Of a stretch of DNA of 64,000 nt, positions 1 to 10,686 are shown piece by piece. The position numbers and the translations under genes are program-made. The stretch comes from Clostridiales bacterium (GTDB taxonomy: Bacteria > Bacillota > Clostridia > Christensenellales > UBA1242), in NCBI GenBank assembly GCA_918292005.1, contig CAKJZJ010000003.1:91617-155616 (forward strand), given 5' to 3'. The notes below the pieces were generated by a model. The model was given only the letters and a program-made list of their open reading frames with translations. It had not been told where the DNA came from and did no database searches. Positions within the stretch are counted from its first letter, which is position 1, and each line of letters begins with the position of its first letter.

Positions 1-1
1 A

Positions 2-2519
<2,518 letters not shown>

Positions 2520-2564
2520 AAAACATTGTTTTGCAATTTTCTTATTAAATTTTGTGAAAATGGG

Positions 2565-2593
2565 TTGAAAAAAAATCCAATATATATTAAAAT
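2565..2593 (+). promoter_or_regulatory. Predicted sigma-A-type promoter of rpoZ
   Basis: TTGAAA (2565-2570), a 17-bp spacer and TAAAAT (2588-2593) lie in the AT-rich gap between ligA and rpoZ, about 40 bp before the rpoZ start. Prediction from hexamer match and spacing only. Confidence 0.5.
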
Positions 2594-2634
2594 AATTTAG
2601 TGATTAAATATTAATTAGTTTTGGAGATAATGTT

Positions 2635-2835
2635 ATGATGTTAGAGCCACCTATTGATGAATTAATTGAGAAAGTAGGTAATCCATATAAATTGGCAGTT
2701 CTTGTAGGTAAGAGAGCCAAATATTTGAGTGAAACACTTCCTGTAGAAGAATTGGAAGCGAAGCCAGAAGTAACTAGAGCAGTTGATGAAGTAGAAGAAA
2801 ACATTATTGTTCTAGATAATGAAGAGAATGCATAA
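2635..2835 (+). CDS. rpoZ: RNA polymerase omega subunit
   Basis: 66 aa. Omega binds the beta-prime C-terminal region and helps assembly of RNA polymerase. The N-terminal half has the usual RpoZ pattern: MxxPxxxELxxKVGNxYKLAVLVGKRAKYL, followed by an acidic C-terminus. The ATG at 2635 follows GGAG with 8 nt spacing. Family context fits, since in Firmicutes rpoZ is commonly just upstream of priA. A predicted terminator after it and a promoter before it suggest it can be a single-gene unit with read-through into priA. The gene is short, but pattern and synteny agree. Confidence 0.9.
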   Translation: MMLEPPIDELIEKVGNPYKLAVLVGKRAKYLSETLPVEELEAKPEVTRAVDEVEENIIVLDNEENA

Positions 2836-2877
2836 TTGCATAGAGTTTAACGTTTAATAAGTACTTTTTTAGAATTA

Positions 2878-2910
2878 TTCTATTGCTGTTATGCAATAGA
2901 ATTTTTATTT
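2878..2910 (+). terminator. Intrinsic terminator after rpoZ
   Basis: Nine-base-pair stem TTCTATTGC/GCAATAGAA with a 6-nt loop, then TTTTTATTTT. It ends 12 nt before priA, so it probably acts as a partial terminator between rpoZ and priA. Confidence 0.75.
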
Positions 2911-2922
2911 TATGGGGGTTAG

Positions 2923-5121
2923 ATGATAGCCGAAGTCATAGTTGATGTACTATCTAGCGAAGTAGACAAGGTATTTGATTATATTGTACCTTCTTCTTTG
3001 TCTGCAGATATTGGTGTTGGCTATAGGGTTTTGGTGCCTTTTGGCAATAGACAAATAGAAGGCTACATTATTAGTCTCAAAGAGTCTAGCGACTATGATT
3101 TATCCAAATTAAAACCTATAATACGCAAATTAGATAATTATCCTTTGATAAAGCCAGAAATGGTGGAAGTAATACACTATATGAAGGATAAGTTGTATTT
3201 GCGTCTGCTAGATGGAGTTAGACTATCTGTTCCCACTCAAGTACGTTCGAGTATAAAGGATAAAGTAGAGAGCATTATATCTTTAGATGAGAGCAAAGCA
3301 GTAGACTATTTGAGTGGTCTGAGCGCTAGGAATAAAGTAGCACCTAGAGTGATTGAATATTTACGTCAATATGGTGCTGTGAAACATACATACCTAAATC
3401 AGAAGTTTTCTAGTTCCGTTGTGAAAAAATTGATTGAGCAAGGTGTTTGTATTGAAAATAAACAGAAAGTCAATCGTCTAAAACACAAAAGTAGGATGGA
3501 CAAACAAATTGTACTAACAGATGTTCAGAATCAGGCAATGAAACAGATACTAGCATCACAAGACAAACCAATAGTACTATACGGAGTTACAGGTAGTGGT
3601 AAAACCGAAGTATATATGCACGTTATTGCCGATGTATTGAGCAAGGGTAAGACGGCACTTATGTTGGTTCCAGAGATTTCTCTTACTCCACAGATGGTGG
3701 GTGTGTTTACTGCTAGATTTGGTGAAAGGGTGGCAGTATTACATAGTGCTCTATCAGTGGGTGAAAAACATGATGAGTGGATGCGTATATATAATGGCGA
3801 AGCACAGATTGTTGTTGGTGCCAGGTCGGCTATATTTGCTCCACTAGATAAGATTGGGGTTATTATCATTGATGAAGAACATGATTCGTCGTACGTTAGT
3901 GATAGCAGTCCTAGATATTTCACACAAGATATTGCTAAATTTAGGGCATTATATAATAAATGCCCACTAGTTTTGGGCAGTGCGACACCATCTATAGAGA
4001 CTTTTTATAAGACTACGACTGGCGAATACAATCTAGCGACTATGCCTGTCAGAGTAAATAATAAACCTATGCCACCTATCAAGATAGTAGATATGTGTAC
4101 TGAATTCAAATTAGGCAATACTTCTCCCATTTCTTCCTGCCTTATGGAGAAATTAGATAAGACTATTAAAGATGGCAATCAGGCGATTTTGTTTATAAAT
4201 AGACGTGGTTTTAGTTCATATATGATGTGCAGGGAATGCTCATATATACCTAAATGTACCGACTGTGATGCCAATTTGGTTTATCACAAAAACGAAGGTG
4301 TTTTGAAATGTCACTTCTGTGGCAAAAAATTCAGGGCACTAACGAAATGTCCTAATTGTGGCAGTGATAGTATCAGAATGGGTGCAACCGGTACACAGCA
4401 GGTGGTCGAGTTTATAAAAGATAAATTTCCAGATGTGACGGTGTTTAGATTAGATAATGATTCGGTTACTACCAAAGATGCATATTCTAGAATATTGGGT
4501 GAATTCGCTAGTACCAAGCCGGCAGTATTGGTGGGAACTCAAATGGTTACAAAGGGACATGATTTCCCAGCAATTCAATTAGTTGGTATCCTAGATGCAG
4601 ATATTTCACTTTTCAATTATAGTTATAAAGCTAGTGAGACTACATTCGCTCTCATGACACAGGTGGCGGGTAGAGCAGGTAGGGATCAGATAAATGGTGA
4701 AGTAGTTCTGCAGACATACGTGCCACGCAATCCAGTATATCTGACATGTGCCAATTATGATTATTCCAAGTTTTATGATAAAGAGATTAATTTACGTAAG
4801 ACCACTCAGTTTCCACCATTTGCGAGTATCGTTCGTATTTTGGTTACATCTACCGAAGATGATGTGGCAAAGGCGTGTGCTCATGATATAATCATGGAAT
4901 TGAAAGAATATCGAGTGAAATATGGTAAAGATTTTATATTTATGGAAGGTATGAAATCCCCAGTTGGCAAAATAAAAAATAAACATCGCTATCAGATAGT
5001 AATGCGGTTTAAGACAGATATTTTAGATGGTGTTTTACAAGAAATATACACAGTTTTAGATAGAAAGAAAAATAAAAAAACAAGCATATTCGTGGAATTA
5101 AATCCAACGTCGCTTAGTTAA
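2923..5121 (+). CDS. priA: Primosomal protein N' (replication restart helicase PriA)
   Basis: 732 aa. PriA recognises stalled forks and reloads the replicative helicase. The N-terminal DNA-binding domain (1-100) and a winged-helix region precede the helicase core. Walker A is GVTGSGKT at 221-228 and the DEEH box at 317-320. The paired zinc motifs characteristic of PriA lie near 430-480 (CRECSYIPKC, CDAN, CHFCGKKF, CPNCGSD). The C-terminal helicase lobe contains the QVAGRAGR motif. The ATG follows GGGGG. It heads the priA-def-fmt-rsmB-rlmN-rsgA-rpe cluster, with def 12 nt downstream. Length and motifs are complete. Confidence 0.96.
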   Translation: MIAEVIVDVLSSEVDKVFDYIVPSSLSADIGVGYRVLVPFGNRQIEGYIISLKESSDYDLSKLKPIIRKLDNYPLIKPEMVEVIHYMKDKLYLRLLDGVRLSVPTQVRSSIKDKVESIISLDESKAVDYLSGLSARNKVAPRVIEYLRQYGAVKHTYLNQKFSSSVVKKLIEQGVCIENKQKVNRLKHKSRMDKQIVLTDVQNQAMKQILASQDKPIVLYGVTGSGKTEVYMHVIADVLSKGKTALMLVPEISLTPQMVGVFTARFGERVAVLHSALSVGEKHDEWMRIYNGEAQIVVGARSAIFAPLDKIGVIIIDEEHDSSYVSDSSPRYFTQDIAKFRALYNKCPLVLGSATPSIETFYKTTTGEYNLATMPVRVNNKPMPPIKIVDMCTEFKLGNTSPISSCLMEKLDKTIKDGNQAILFINRRGFSSYMMCRECSYIPKCTDCDANLVYHKNEGVLKCHFCGKKFRALTKCPNCGSDSIRMGATGTQQVVEFIKDKFPDVTVFRLDNDSVTTKDAYSRILGEFASTKPAVLVGTQMVTKGHDFPAIQLVGILDADISLFNYSYKASETTFALMTQVAGRAGRDQINGEVVLQTYVPRNPVYLTCANYDYSKFYDKEINLRKTTQFPPFASIVRILVTSTEDDVAKACAHDIIMELKEYRVKYGKDFIFMEGMKSPVGKIKNKHRYQIVMRFKTDILDGVLQEIYTVLDRKKNKKTSIFVELNPTSLS

Positions 5122-5133
5122 AAGGAATTATAT

Positions 5134-5607
5134 ATGGCAATAAGAAATGTTGTACAAATCGGTAATGAAATTCTCAGGAAAACCAGTAAACCCGTACGTG
5201 AGTTTGATGAAAAACTTTGGGAATTGCTAGACGATATGAGAGAGACAATGGTCAAAAATGATGGTTGTGGACTAGCCGCTGTGCAGGTAGGAATACTCAA
5301 ACGTATAGTTGTGCTAGACGTCAATCACATGAAAATGGAATTAATCAATCCAGTGATTATAGATGCTTTTGGCGAGCAGATAGAGAGAGAAGGTTGTCTA
5401 TCTTGCAAAGGTCAAAATGGTTACGTCAAAAGACCTAAGGAAGTAACTGTGAAGGCTCAGGATAGGTATGGTAATGAATTTATCTTGACTGGAGTAGATT
5501 TATTGGCTAGAGCAGTTAGTCACGAATTGGATCACCTAGATGGTGTACTTTTCGTAGATAAAGTTATCGAAGACTATAAAGTGAATAAAGGCAAGGGTAA
5601 AAAATGA
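5134..5607 (+). CDS. def: Peptide deformylase
   Basis: 157 aa. It removes the N-formyl group from nascent proteins using a bound metal ion. All three motifs are present: GCGLAAVQ at 44-51, EGCLS at 86-90 (metal-binding Cys88) and HELDH at 130-134 (two metal-binding His and the catalytic Glu131). It is preceded by priA and overlaps fmt by 4 nt (ATGA), so deformylase and formyltransferase are translationally coupled, as is usual. Ends in a lysine-rich tail. The ATG at 5134 follows AAAGGAA with normal spacing. Confidence 0.97.
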   Translation: MAIRNVVQIGNEILRKTSKPVREFDEKLWELLDDMRETMVKNDGCGLAAVQVGILKRIVVLDVNHMKMELINPVIIDAFGEQIEREGCLSCKGQNGYVKRPKEVTVKAQDRYGNEFILTGVDLLARAVSHELDHLDGVLFVDKVIEDYKVNKGKGKK

Positions 5608-6539
5608 AAGTAATATTTTTTGGTACTCCAGATTATGCAGTGCCAGTATTACAGGCACTAATTGATAGTCACCATGAAGTAGTGGCTGTTGTTTCGCAAC
5701 CAGATAAAGCAAAGGGTAGGAGCAATAAAATTGTTCCCACACCAGTAAAGGCACTTGCAATGCAGTATGGTGTTCCAGTATTTCAGTACACGAAAATCCG
5801 TAAAGATGACGTAAGTGATATGTTGAGTATAGATGCAGATGTTATTGTTACCTGTGCGTATGGTCAGATAATAGGCAGTAATGTTTTATTTGCCAAACAC
5901 TTTGGTGTGATTAATTTACATGGTAGTCTGCTTCCTAAATATCGTGGTTCTAGTCCAATACAATGGGCTCTTATTAATAATGAAAAAGAGACGGGTGTTA
6001 CAGTACTTAAATCAGATGTTGGCATGGATGATGGCGAAGTAATGATGAAAAGATGTATTCCAATTGCCGATGATGATAATGCCATTACACTCTTTGAGAA
6101 ATTATCTAGACTATCTGCTGATACCGTAGTAGAAGCATTAGATACTCTAGAGAATGGTAGAGCAGTATTTGAGAAACAAGACGAGGCTCAGGCCACATCA
6201 TGCAAGATGCTCAATGCCGAGATGGGTAATCTAGATTTTGCTCAGACGACGGCTAGCCTTGTAGGACTTATCAAAGGACTTGCTGCATGGCCTAATGCTC
6301 ATATGACTATTGATGGTGTCTATTTCAAATTGTATAATGCCAGAGAGTATAATGGTGCATATGATACATCGGCTCGTCCAGGGCAGGTTTTAATTGCTAA
6401 TAATAAAGAAGGTTTAGTAATTAGAACTGGTGATGGTGCGATAGAGATAACTGAATTGTTGCCTATCAATTCCAAAAAAATGACAGCAAAAAGTTATTTA
6501 AATGGCAAAAAGATTAATATTGGAAGTATCGTTGAGTGA
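5604..6539 (+). CDS. fmt: Methionyl-tRNA formyltransferase
   Basis: 311 aa. It formylates initiator Met-tRNA using 10-formyltetrahydrofolate. The N-terminal Rossmann-type domain carries the formyltransferase motif NLHGSLLPKYRGSSPIQWAL with conserved Asn104 and His106, and the Asp in the later MDDGEV segment. A C-terminal OB-like tRNA-binding domain follows (about 205-311). It overlaps def upstream and rsmB downstream by 4 nt each, indicating a tightly coupled operon. No folD is present in this window, so its formyl donor must be made by genes elsewhere. Confidence 0.97.
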   Translation: MKVIFFGTPDYAVPVLQALIDSHHEVVAVVSQPDKAKGRSNKIVPTPVKALAMQYGVPVFQYTKIRKDDVSDMLSIDADVIVTCAYGQIIGSNVLFAKHFGVINLHGSLLPKYRGSSPIQWALINNEKETGVTVLKSDVGMDDGEVMMKRCIPIADDDNAITLFEKLSRLSADTVVEALDTLENGRAVFEKQDEAQATSCKMLNAEMGNLDFAQTTASLVGLIKGLAAWPNAHMTIDGVYFKLYNAREYNGAYDTSARPGQVLIANNKEGLVIRTGDGAIEITELLPINSKKMTAKSYLNGKKINIGSIVE

Positions 6540-7819
6540 ATAAAGAATTAAAGTATTCGTACGCAATACTACATAGTGTGATCGTAGATAAATCCTATGT
6601 AAGTATCGAACTCAATAAGGTTTTGGAGAGTGTGGAGAAATCTGTCAATACAGCCACTATTACCAAAATTGTTTATGGTGTATTGGAACATGACATTACA
6701 CTAGACTATTTTGTATCTCAATTTGTAAAAAAATCACCTAGTATTGACATTATGATATTGCTAAAGATGGTGGCATATTGCTCTAAGGCTGTGAATGGCA
6801 TACCACCTTTTGCATTGGTTAATGAAATAGTGGATTTATCCAAGTCGATAGATAGACACCAGTCTGGCTTCGTCAATGCCGTGTCCAAAAAATTGATTTC
6901 TAGCGAGATAGTATTGCCTAGCAAATCTAATGTAAAGAAATATTTGTCAGTGAAATATAATTTTCCAGAGTGGGTAATAAGTGAATTATTGCAGAAACAT
7001 GATGTTGAATTTGTTACAGCTCTGGTATCTAAAGAATTACCAACACTCACACATATTCGTATTAATGAAAAGAAAATCCCTGTAGCAGACTTTAAAAAGC
7101 AATTAGATACATTAGGCATCAAATATACTGATAGTCTATATGGCTATACGTTGTATGTAGATTATGCAAGACTTTTGGATACTAACCTTATGCAATATGT
7201 CATAGTTCAGGGTCTGCCTAGTATTGTTACTTGCAATGTATTGGGTGCTGAAAAAGGAAAGGTGCTAGATACATGTGCAGCCCCAGGTGGCAAAGCAGTG
7301 TACCTGGCTAGCAATCCCGATGTGGTGGTCTATGCATGCGATATTCATCCACATAGGGTGGATTTGATTAGAAAATATGCAGGTAGCTGTGGAGTAACTA
7401 ATATTAAATTTTTTGCGCAAGATGCTACCAAGGAATATACTCCATGGCTAGATTTATTCGATTACGTTCTCTGTGATGTACCTTGTAGCAATCTAGGCGT
7501 GTCTAGGAAAAAACCAGATGTTTTCCTAAATAAATCATTATCTGATGTAAAGACTTTGGCTGGCATGCAATATGCTATTTTGGAGAATTCTGCCAAATAC
7601 GTAAAAAGTGGTGGTGTTTTGCAGTATTCTACTTGTACTATTCTAGATAATGAAAATAAGGACGTAATAACCAAATTTTTAAAGAATCACAAAGATTTTG
7701 AATTGACGCCTATTAATGTTGCAGGTCTCAATCTATATAATGATAATAATATGTACACATTCTATCCCAATATGACAGGTACGGAAGGATTCTTTATAGC
7801 AAGGATGAAAAGAAAATGA
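6536..7819 (+). CDS. rsmB: 16S rRNA (cytosine-967-C5)-methyltransferase RsmB
   Basis: 427 aa, start GTG inside the fmt stop (GTGA). The N-terminal ~130 residues form a NusB-like RNA-binding domain; the C-terminal part is a Rossmann methyltransferase. The SAM-binding loop is DTCAAPGGK at 245-253. The two RNA m5C methyltransferase cysteines are visible: Cys317 in VPCSN and the nucleophile Cys367 in STC. It methylates C967 of 16S rRNA (E. coli numbering). Overlaps rlmN by 4 nt (ATGA). Family and position (fmt-rsmB-rlmN) agree with Bacillus yloM. Confidence 0.95.
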   Translation: MNKELKYSYAILHSVIVDKSYVSIELNKVLESVEKSVNTATITKIVYGVLEHDITLDYFVSQFVKKSPSIDIMILLKMVAYCSKAVNGIPPFALVNEIVDLSKSIDRHQSGFVNAVSKKLISSEIVLPSKSNVKKYLSVKYNFPEWVISELLQKHDVEFVTALVSKELPTLTHIRINEKKIPVADFKKQLDTLGIKYTDSLYGYTLYVDYARLLDTNLMQYVIVQGLPSIVTCNVLGAEKGKVLDTCAAPGGKAVYLASNPDVVVYACDIHPHRVDLIRKYAGSCGVTNIKFFAQDATKEYTPWLDLFDYVLCDVPCSNLGVSRKKPDVFLNKSLSDVKTLAGMQYAILENSAKYVKSGGVLQYSTCTILDNENKDVITKFLKNHKDFELTPINVAGLNLYNDNNMYTFYPNMTGTEGFFIARMKRK

Positions 7820-9018
7820 ATATAATTTTAGATTATGAAAAAAGTGAAATAACAAAAGCTCTAGAAGGTTTGGATATACCTAAATATCGTGTGGATCAAT
7901 TAATGTCTGCAGTATATATGGGCAAAGACTTTGATGATAATATCAATCTGCCAAAATCTTTACTTACTCAATTAAAAGATATGGGATATGTAATGCAACC
8001 AATTCATATTCGTAAGGCTATTGAAAGCAAAGGCAAGGATAAAACCATCAAGTTTTTGTACGACCTAATGGACGGCAATATTATCGAAGGTGTACTTATG
8101 AAGTATGCTTTTGGCAATACACTATGCATTAGTACTCAGGTGGGGTGCAAGATGAATTGTGCATTCTGTGCTAGTGGACTAAATGGCTTTGTTAGGAATT
8201 TGAGTTGTGGTGAGATATTGGGACAGATTACTGCAGTCAATAGATATTTGGGTGGTAGTGTCAAAGATCGTAAGATTACCAATATCGTACTCATGGGTAG
8301 TGGTGAACCATTAGATAATTTCGACAATGTAAAAAAATTTTTACAGATAGTGACATCATCTGATAGTTTTGATATTAGCGTTAGGAATATTTCTGTTTCT
8401 ACATGTGGCATACCTAGTAGAATAGAAGAATTAGCCGATTTGGGACTAGCAGTGACATTGTGTTTTTCGATGCATGCGTCTAATGATACTATTAGGCGTC
8501 AGATAATGCCTATAGCAAAAAGGTACACAATTGCCGAAGTAATAGAAGCATTGAAATACTATCATACTATTACCAATAGACGTATAATCATAGAATACAC
8601 CCTGATATCAAATGTAAATGATGGTATGAAACATGCCAAAGAATTATCGCAAGTACTGAAAAATTTGCCATGTCATGTGAATGTGATTAAACTTAATGAA
8701 GTTGATGGTAGAGATTTAAAGGCGCCTACAGTAGATGATTGTACTAGATTTGTAGAAAATCTGAATAGATTTGGTGTTAGTGCTACTATGCGTAGGACTC
8801 TAGGTGATGACATAGAGGGTGCGTGTGGGATGCTCAGGAATAAAGAATTGCAGGGTGAAAAGGTGGTTGTCAAGACCAATCCTAATATAAAACCAAAGCC
8901 TAGCAAACGCACATTAAACAAAGTGAATGATGTGTCAAAAATGGCTCAAAATCATAGAAGCAATAAAATCAATACAAAAAATAGCCCAAAAAGAACGAAT
9001 AATAAAAGGGGAAAATAA
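7816..9018 (+). CDS. rlmN: Dual-specificity 23S rRNA/tRNA A2-methyltransferase RlmN (radical SAM)
   Basis: 400 aa. It methylates C2 of A2503 in 23S rRNA and of A37 in some tRNAs. The radical SAM cluster motif CxxxCxxC is Cys111, Cys115, Cys118. The mechanistic C-terminal cysteine is Cys337 in GACGMLRN. Residues after ~350 form a basic Lys/Asn/Arg-rich tail of about 45 residues that is not part of the usual catalytic fold; similar charged tails occur elsewhere in this window. Its stop TAA shares its last base with the likely ATT start of rsgA. In Bacillus, prpC and prkC follow here; they are absent. Confidence 0.96.
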   Translation: MNIILDYEKSEITKALEGLDIPKYRVDQLMSAVYMGKDFDDNINLPKSLLTQLKDMGYVMQPIHIRKAIESKGKDKTIKFLYDLMDGNIIEGVLMKYAFGNTLCISTQVGCKMNCAFCASGLNGFVRNLSCGEILGQITAVNRYLGGSVKDRKITNIVLMGSGEPLDNFDNVKKFLQIVTSSDSFDISVRNISVSTCGIPSRIEELADLGLAVTLCFSMHASNDTIRRQIMPIAKRYTIAEVIEALKYYHTITNRRIIIEYTLISNVNDGMKHAKELSQVLKNLPCHVNVIKLNEVDGRDLKAPTVDDCTRFVENLNRFGVSATMRRTLGDDIEGACGMLRNKELQGEKVVVKTNPNIKPKPSKRTLNKVNDVSKMAQNHRSNKINTKNSPKRTNNKRGK

Positions 9019-9884
9019 TTATAGGTACTATTATTAAAAACCTAGGTGGCATATACGAAGTACTTGATGGTGGTCAGATATTCCAGTGTTCTATTAGAAC
9101 TACTGCCAAAATTGATTCGGTGTATGTAGGAGACCTAGTCAATATTGAGAAAGATACATATAGCAAAGATAAATATATTATCACTAGTGTAAAACCTAGA
9201 ATAAATCTATTGCCTAGACCTAAAATAGCCAATATTCAGAAACTTCTCATAGTGATGTCTAGCGTGCCAATACCAGACATGGAATTGGTAGACAAACTAA
9301 TAATATATTGTATGATGAATGGTATAGAGCCAATTATCGTAGTGTCCAAGTCGGATGTTCTGGATGAGGCTTTTATATCGGATATTATGGCACAATATTA
9401 TTTTTTGACTGTATTTGCCGTATCTAGCAAAAAGGGTATTGGTATAGCAGATATATGCAAATATATATCTGGTAGCATAACTGCCGTTTGTGGTCAGTCT
9501 GCTGCTGGTAAAAGTACCCTTATTAATGCCATTATCCCAGGTATAGATCTACAGACTCAGGATGTAAGCAAAAAAATTTCTAGGGGAAAACAAACTACTA
9601 GGAGCAATAGTCTTTACTATTATAAAGATATTATAATTGCAGACACTCCGGGATTCAGTAGATTGGATTTGAATATTGATTGTGCAGATTTATCGGCATA
9701 TTATCCAGAATTTGATGAGTATCTAGGGAAATGTAAATATCTCGACTGCGCACATATCAAAGAAGGTGCAGATTGTGCTATTGTGACTGCAGTAGAGAGT
9801 GGTAAAATAAATAAAAATAGGTACGATAGATATGTTTCTTTGTACCAAAAATTAAAAATATTAGGAGAAAAGAAATATGATTAA
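9018..9884 (+). CDS. rsgA: Ribosome small-subunit biogenesis GTPase RsgA, probably non-AUG start
   Basis: 288 aa if started at ATT 9018. RsgA is a circularly permuted GTPase in late 30S maturation. The N-terminal OB domain is encoded before the first conventional start (GTG 9120): residues GTIIKNLGGIYEVLDGG match RsgA N-termini. An in-frame stop at 9003-9005 leaves only ATA 9015, ATT 9018 or ATA 9021. AAAAGGGGA at 9004-9012 places ATT 9018 at good spacing and makes a TAATT overlap with rlmN. GTPase motifs: SKSD, then GQSAAGKST at 159-167, DTPGF, and a C-terminal zinc motif (CKYLDCAH...GADC). A GTG 9120 start would remove most of the OB domain. Identity is sure; start is inferred. Confidence 0.93.
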   Translation: MIGTIIKNLGGIYEVLDGGQIFQCSIRTTAKIDSVYVGDLVNIEKDTYSKDKYIITSVKPRINLLPRPKIANIQKLLIVMSSVPIPDMELVDKLIIYCMMNGIEPIIVVSKSDVLDEAFISDIMAQYYFLTVFAVSSKKGIGIADICKYISGSITAVCGQSAAGKSTLINAIIPGIDLQTQDVSKKISRGKQTTRSNSLYYYKDIIIADTPGFSRLDLNIDCADLSAYYPEFDEYLGKCKYLDCAHIKEGADCAIVTAVESGKINKNRYDRYVSLYQKLKILGEKKYD

Positions 9885-10533
9885 GGTATTGCCTAGTACC
9901 AATCCATGTCCTGAGAATGGACTTTTGGAATATGCCGAAAAATTGTACGATATTGGTGTGGAATATCTACATTGTGATGTGATGGATGGAAGGTTCGTAG
10001 AGAATACCTGCCTAGATATAGACACTATCACTAATATTAGGAATAATTGTGGAATACTACTAGATGTACATCTAATGGTGGCAGAACCTTGGGTGTGGGT
10101 AAAGGAATGTGCACATATTCCACCTAGTATCATTACTATACATTACGAAAGCCCAAAAAAATTTAGTGAATTCATTAAAATGTCCAAATATCTGCATGAA
10201 AAAGAGATTTTATTTGGCGTGGCAATTAAACCAGGTACGCCAGTAGATATTCTAGCAGGATTACTTGATTATATAGATTTAATACTAGTTATGTCTGTGG
10301 AGCCGGGTAAAAGTGGTCAGTCATTTATTCCAGAGTCTCTGGAAAAAATCAAAGCCGTGAAAGATATGATAGCTGGCAGAGATATACTCATAGAAGTAGA
10401 TGGCGGAATAAATGCAGATAATTACGCTAGTGTGGCAGATGCAGGAGCAGATTTTTTGGTGATGGGTAATGCCATGTATACTTGCTCAGATAGAAAAGCA
10501 TTACTTGGCAAAATAGATAAACATTACAAATAA
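9877..10533 (+). CDS. rpe: Ribulose-phosphate 3-epimerase
   Basis: 218 aa TIM barrel. It interconverts ribulose 5-phosphate and xylulose 5-phosphate in the pentose phosphate pathway. Metal and catalytic residues are in HCDVMDGRFVENT, LDVHLMV, TIHYE and the final VDGGI segment; the phosphate loop MSVEPGKSGQSF is clear. It overlaps rsgA by 8 nt and follows AGGAGA. The order rsgA-rpe is conserved in Bacillus, where thiN, spoVM and rpmB follow. Here thiN is missing and a 27-codon reading frame lies at the spoVM position. Confidence 0.95.
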   Translation: MIKVLPSTNPCPENGLLEYAEKLYDIGVEYLHCDVMDGRFVENTCLDIDTITNIRNNCGILLDVHLMVAEPWVWVKECAHIPPSIITIHYESPKKFSEFIKMSKYLHEKEILFGVAIKPGTPVDILAGLLDYIDLILVMSVEPGKSGQSFIPESLEKIKAVKDMIAGRDILIEVDGGINADNYASVADAGADFLVMGNAMYTCSDRKALLGKIDKHYK

Positions 10534-10541
10534 TTTGCTCG

Positions 10542-10571
10542 GTCACAAAAAATCCCATGTTTTCATATATT
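10542..10571 (+). promoter_or_regulatory. Possible sigma-E-type (mother cell) promoter before the spoVM candidate
   Basis: GTCACAAA (10542-10549), a 14-bp gap and CATATATT (10564-10571) resemble the sigma-E pattern (GTCATATT-like -35, CATACAAT-like -10). It is 20 bp before the start of the small gene. Inference from a loose consensus. Confidence 0.35.
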
Positions 10572-10590
10572 ATCGTAGTAGGAGATAGAT

Positions 10591-10674
10591 ATGAAAATAT
10601 ATTGTTTCAAAGCACATAAGTTATTTAGACCATTATTAAAATTGTTATTTCATAAATGTTACATAGATATGTAA
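10591..10674 (+). CDS. spoVM: Candidate SpoVM, 27-aa spore morphogenesis peptide
   Basis: 27 codons preceded by TAGGAGATAGAT, an excellent ribosome binding site. The product begins MKIYCFKAHK, continues LFRPLLKLLF and ends HKCYIDM: a short amphipathic helix with Lys/Arg at 2, 7, 10, 13 and 17. B. subtilis SpoVM (26 aa) is also an amphipathic peptide, with Met1, Lys2, Tyr4, Lys7, Lys10 and Asp26 at the same positions. In Bacillus spoVM lies between rpe/thiN and rpmB-yloU-yloV; this gene lies between rpe and rpmB-asp23-fakA. Known role: it marks the convex forespore membrane and recruits SpoIVA. Unlike B. subtilis, position 9 is His instead of Pro and there is a Pro at 14. Function is inferred from size, pattern, synteny and the sporulation genes nearby. 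Confidence 0.7.
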   Translation: MKIYCFKAHKLFRPLLKLLFHKCYIDM

Positions 10675-10686
10675 AGTATTGTAAAT

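Noticed and set aside
2521-2634. Possible small gene between ligA and rpoZ
   Set aside because: Short AT-rich gap with a promoter; ATG at 2630 meets a stop at once, and no other frame has a ribosome binding site.
9120-9884. rsgA starting at GTG 9120 (254 aa)
   Set aside because: This would delete most of the N-terminal OB domain and has no ribosome binding site, while the upstream frame encodes recognisable RsgA residues.
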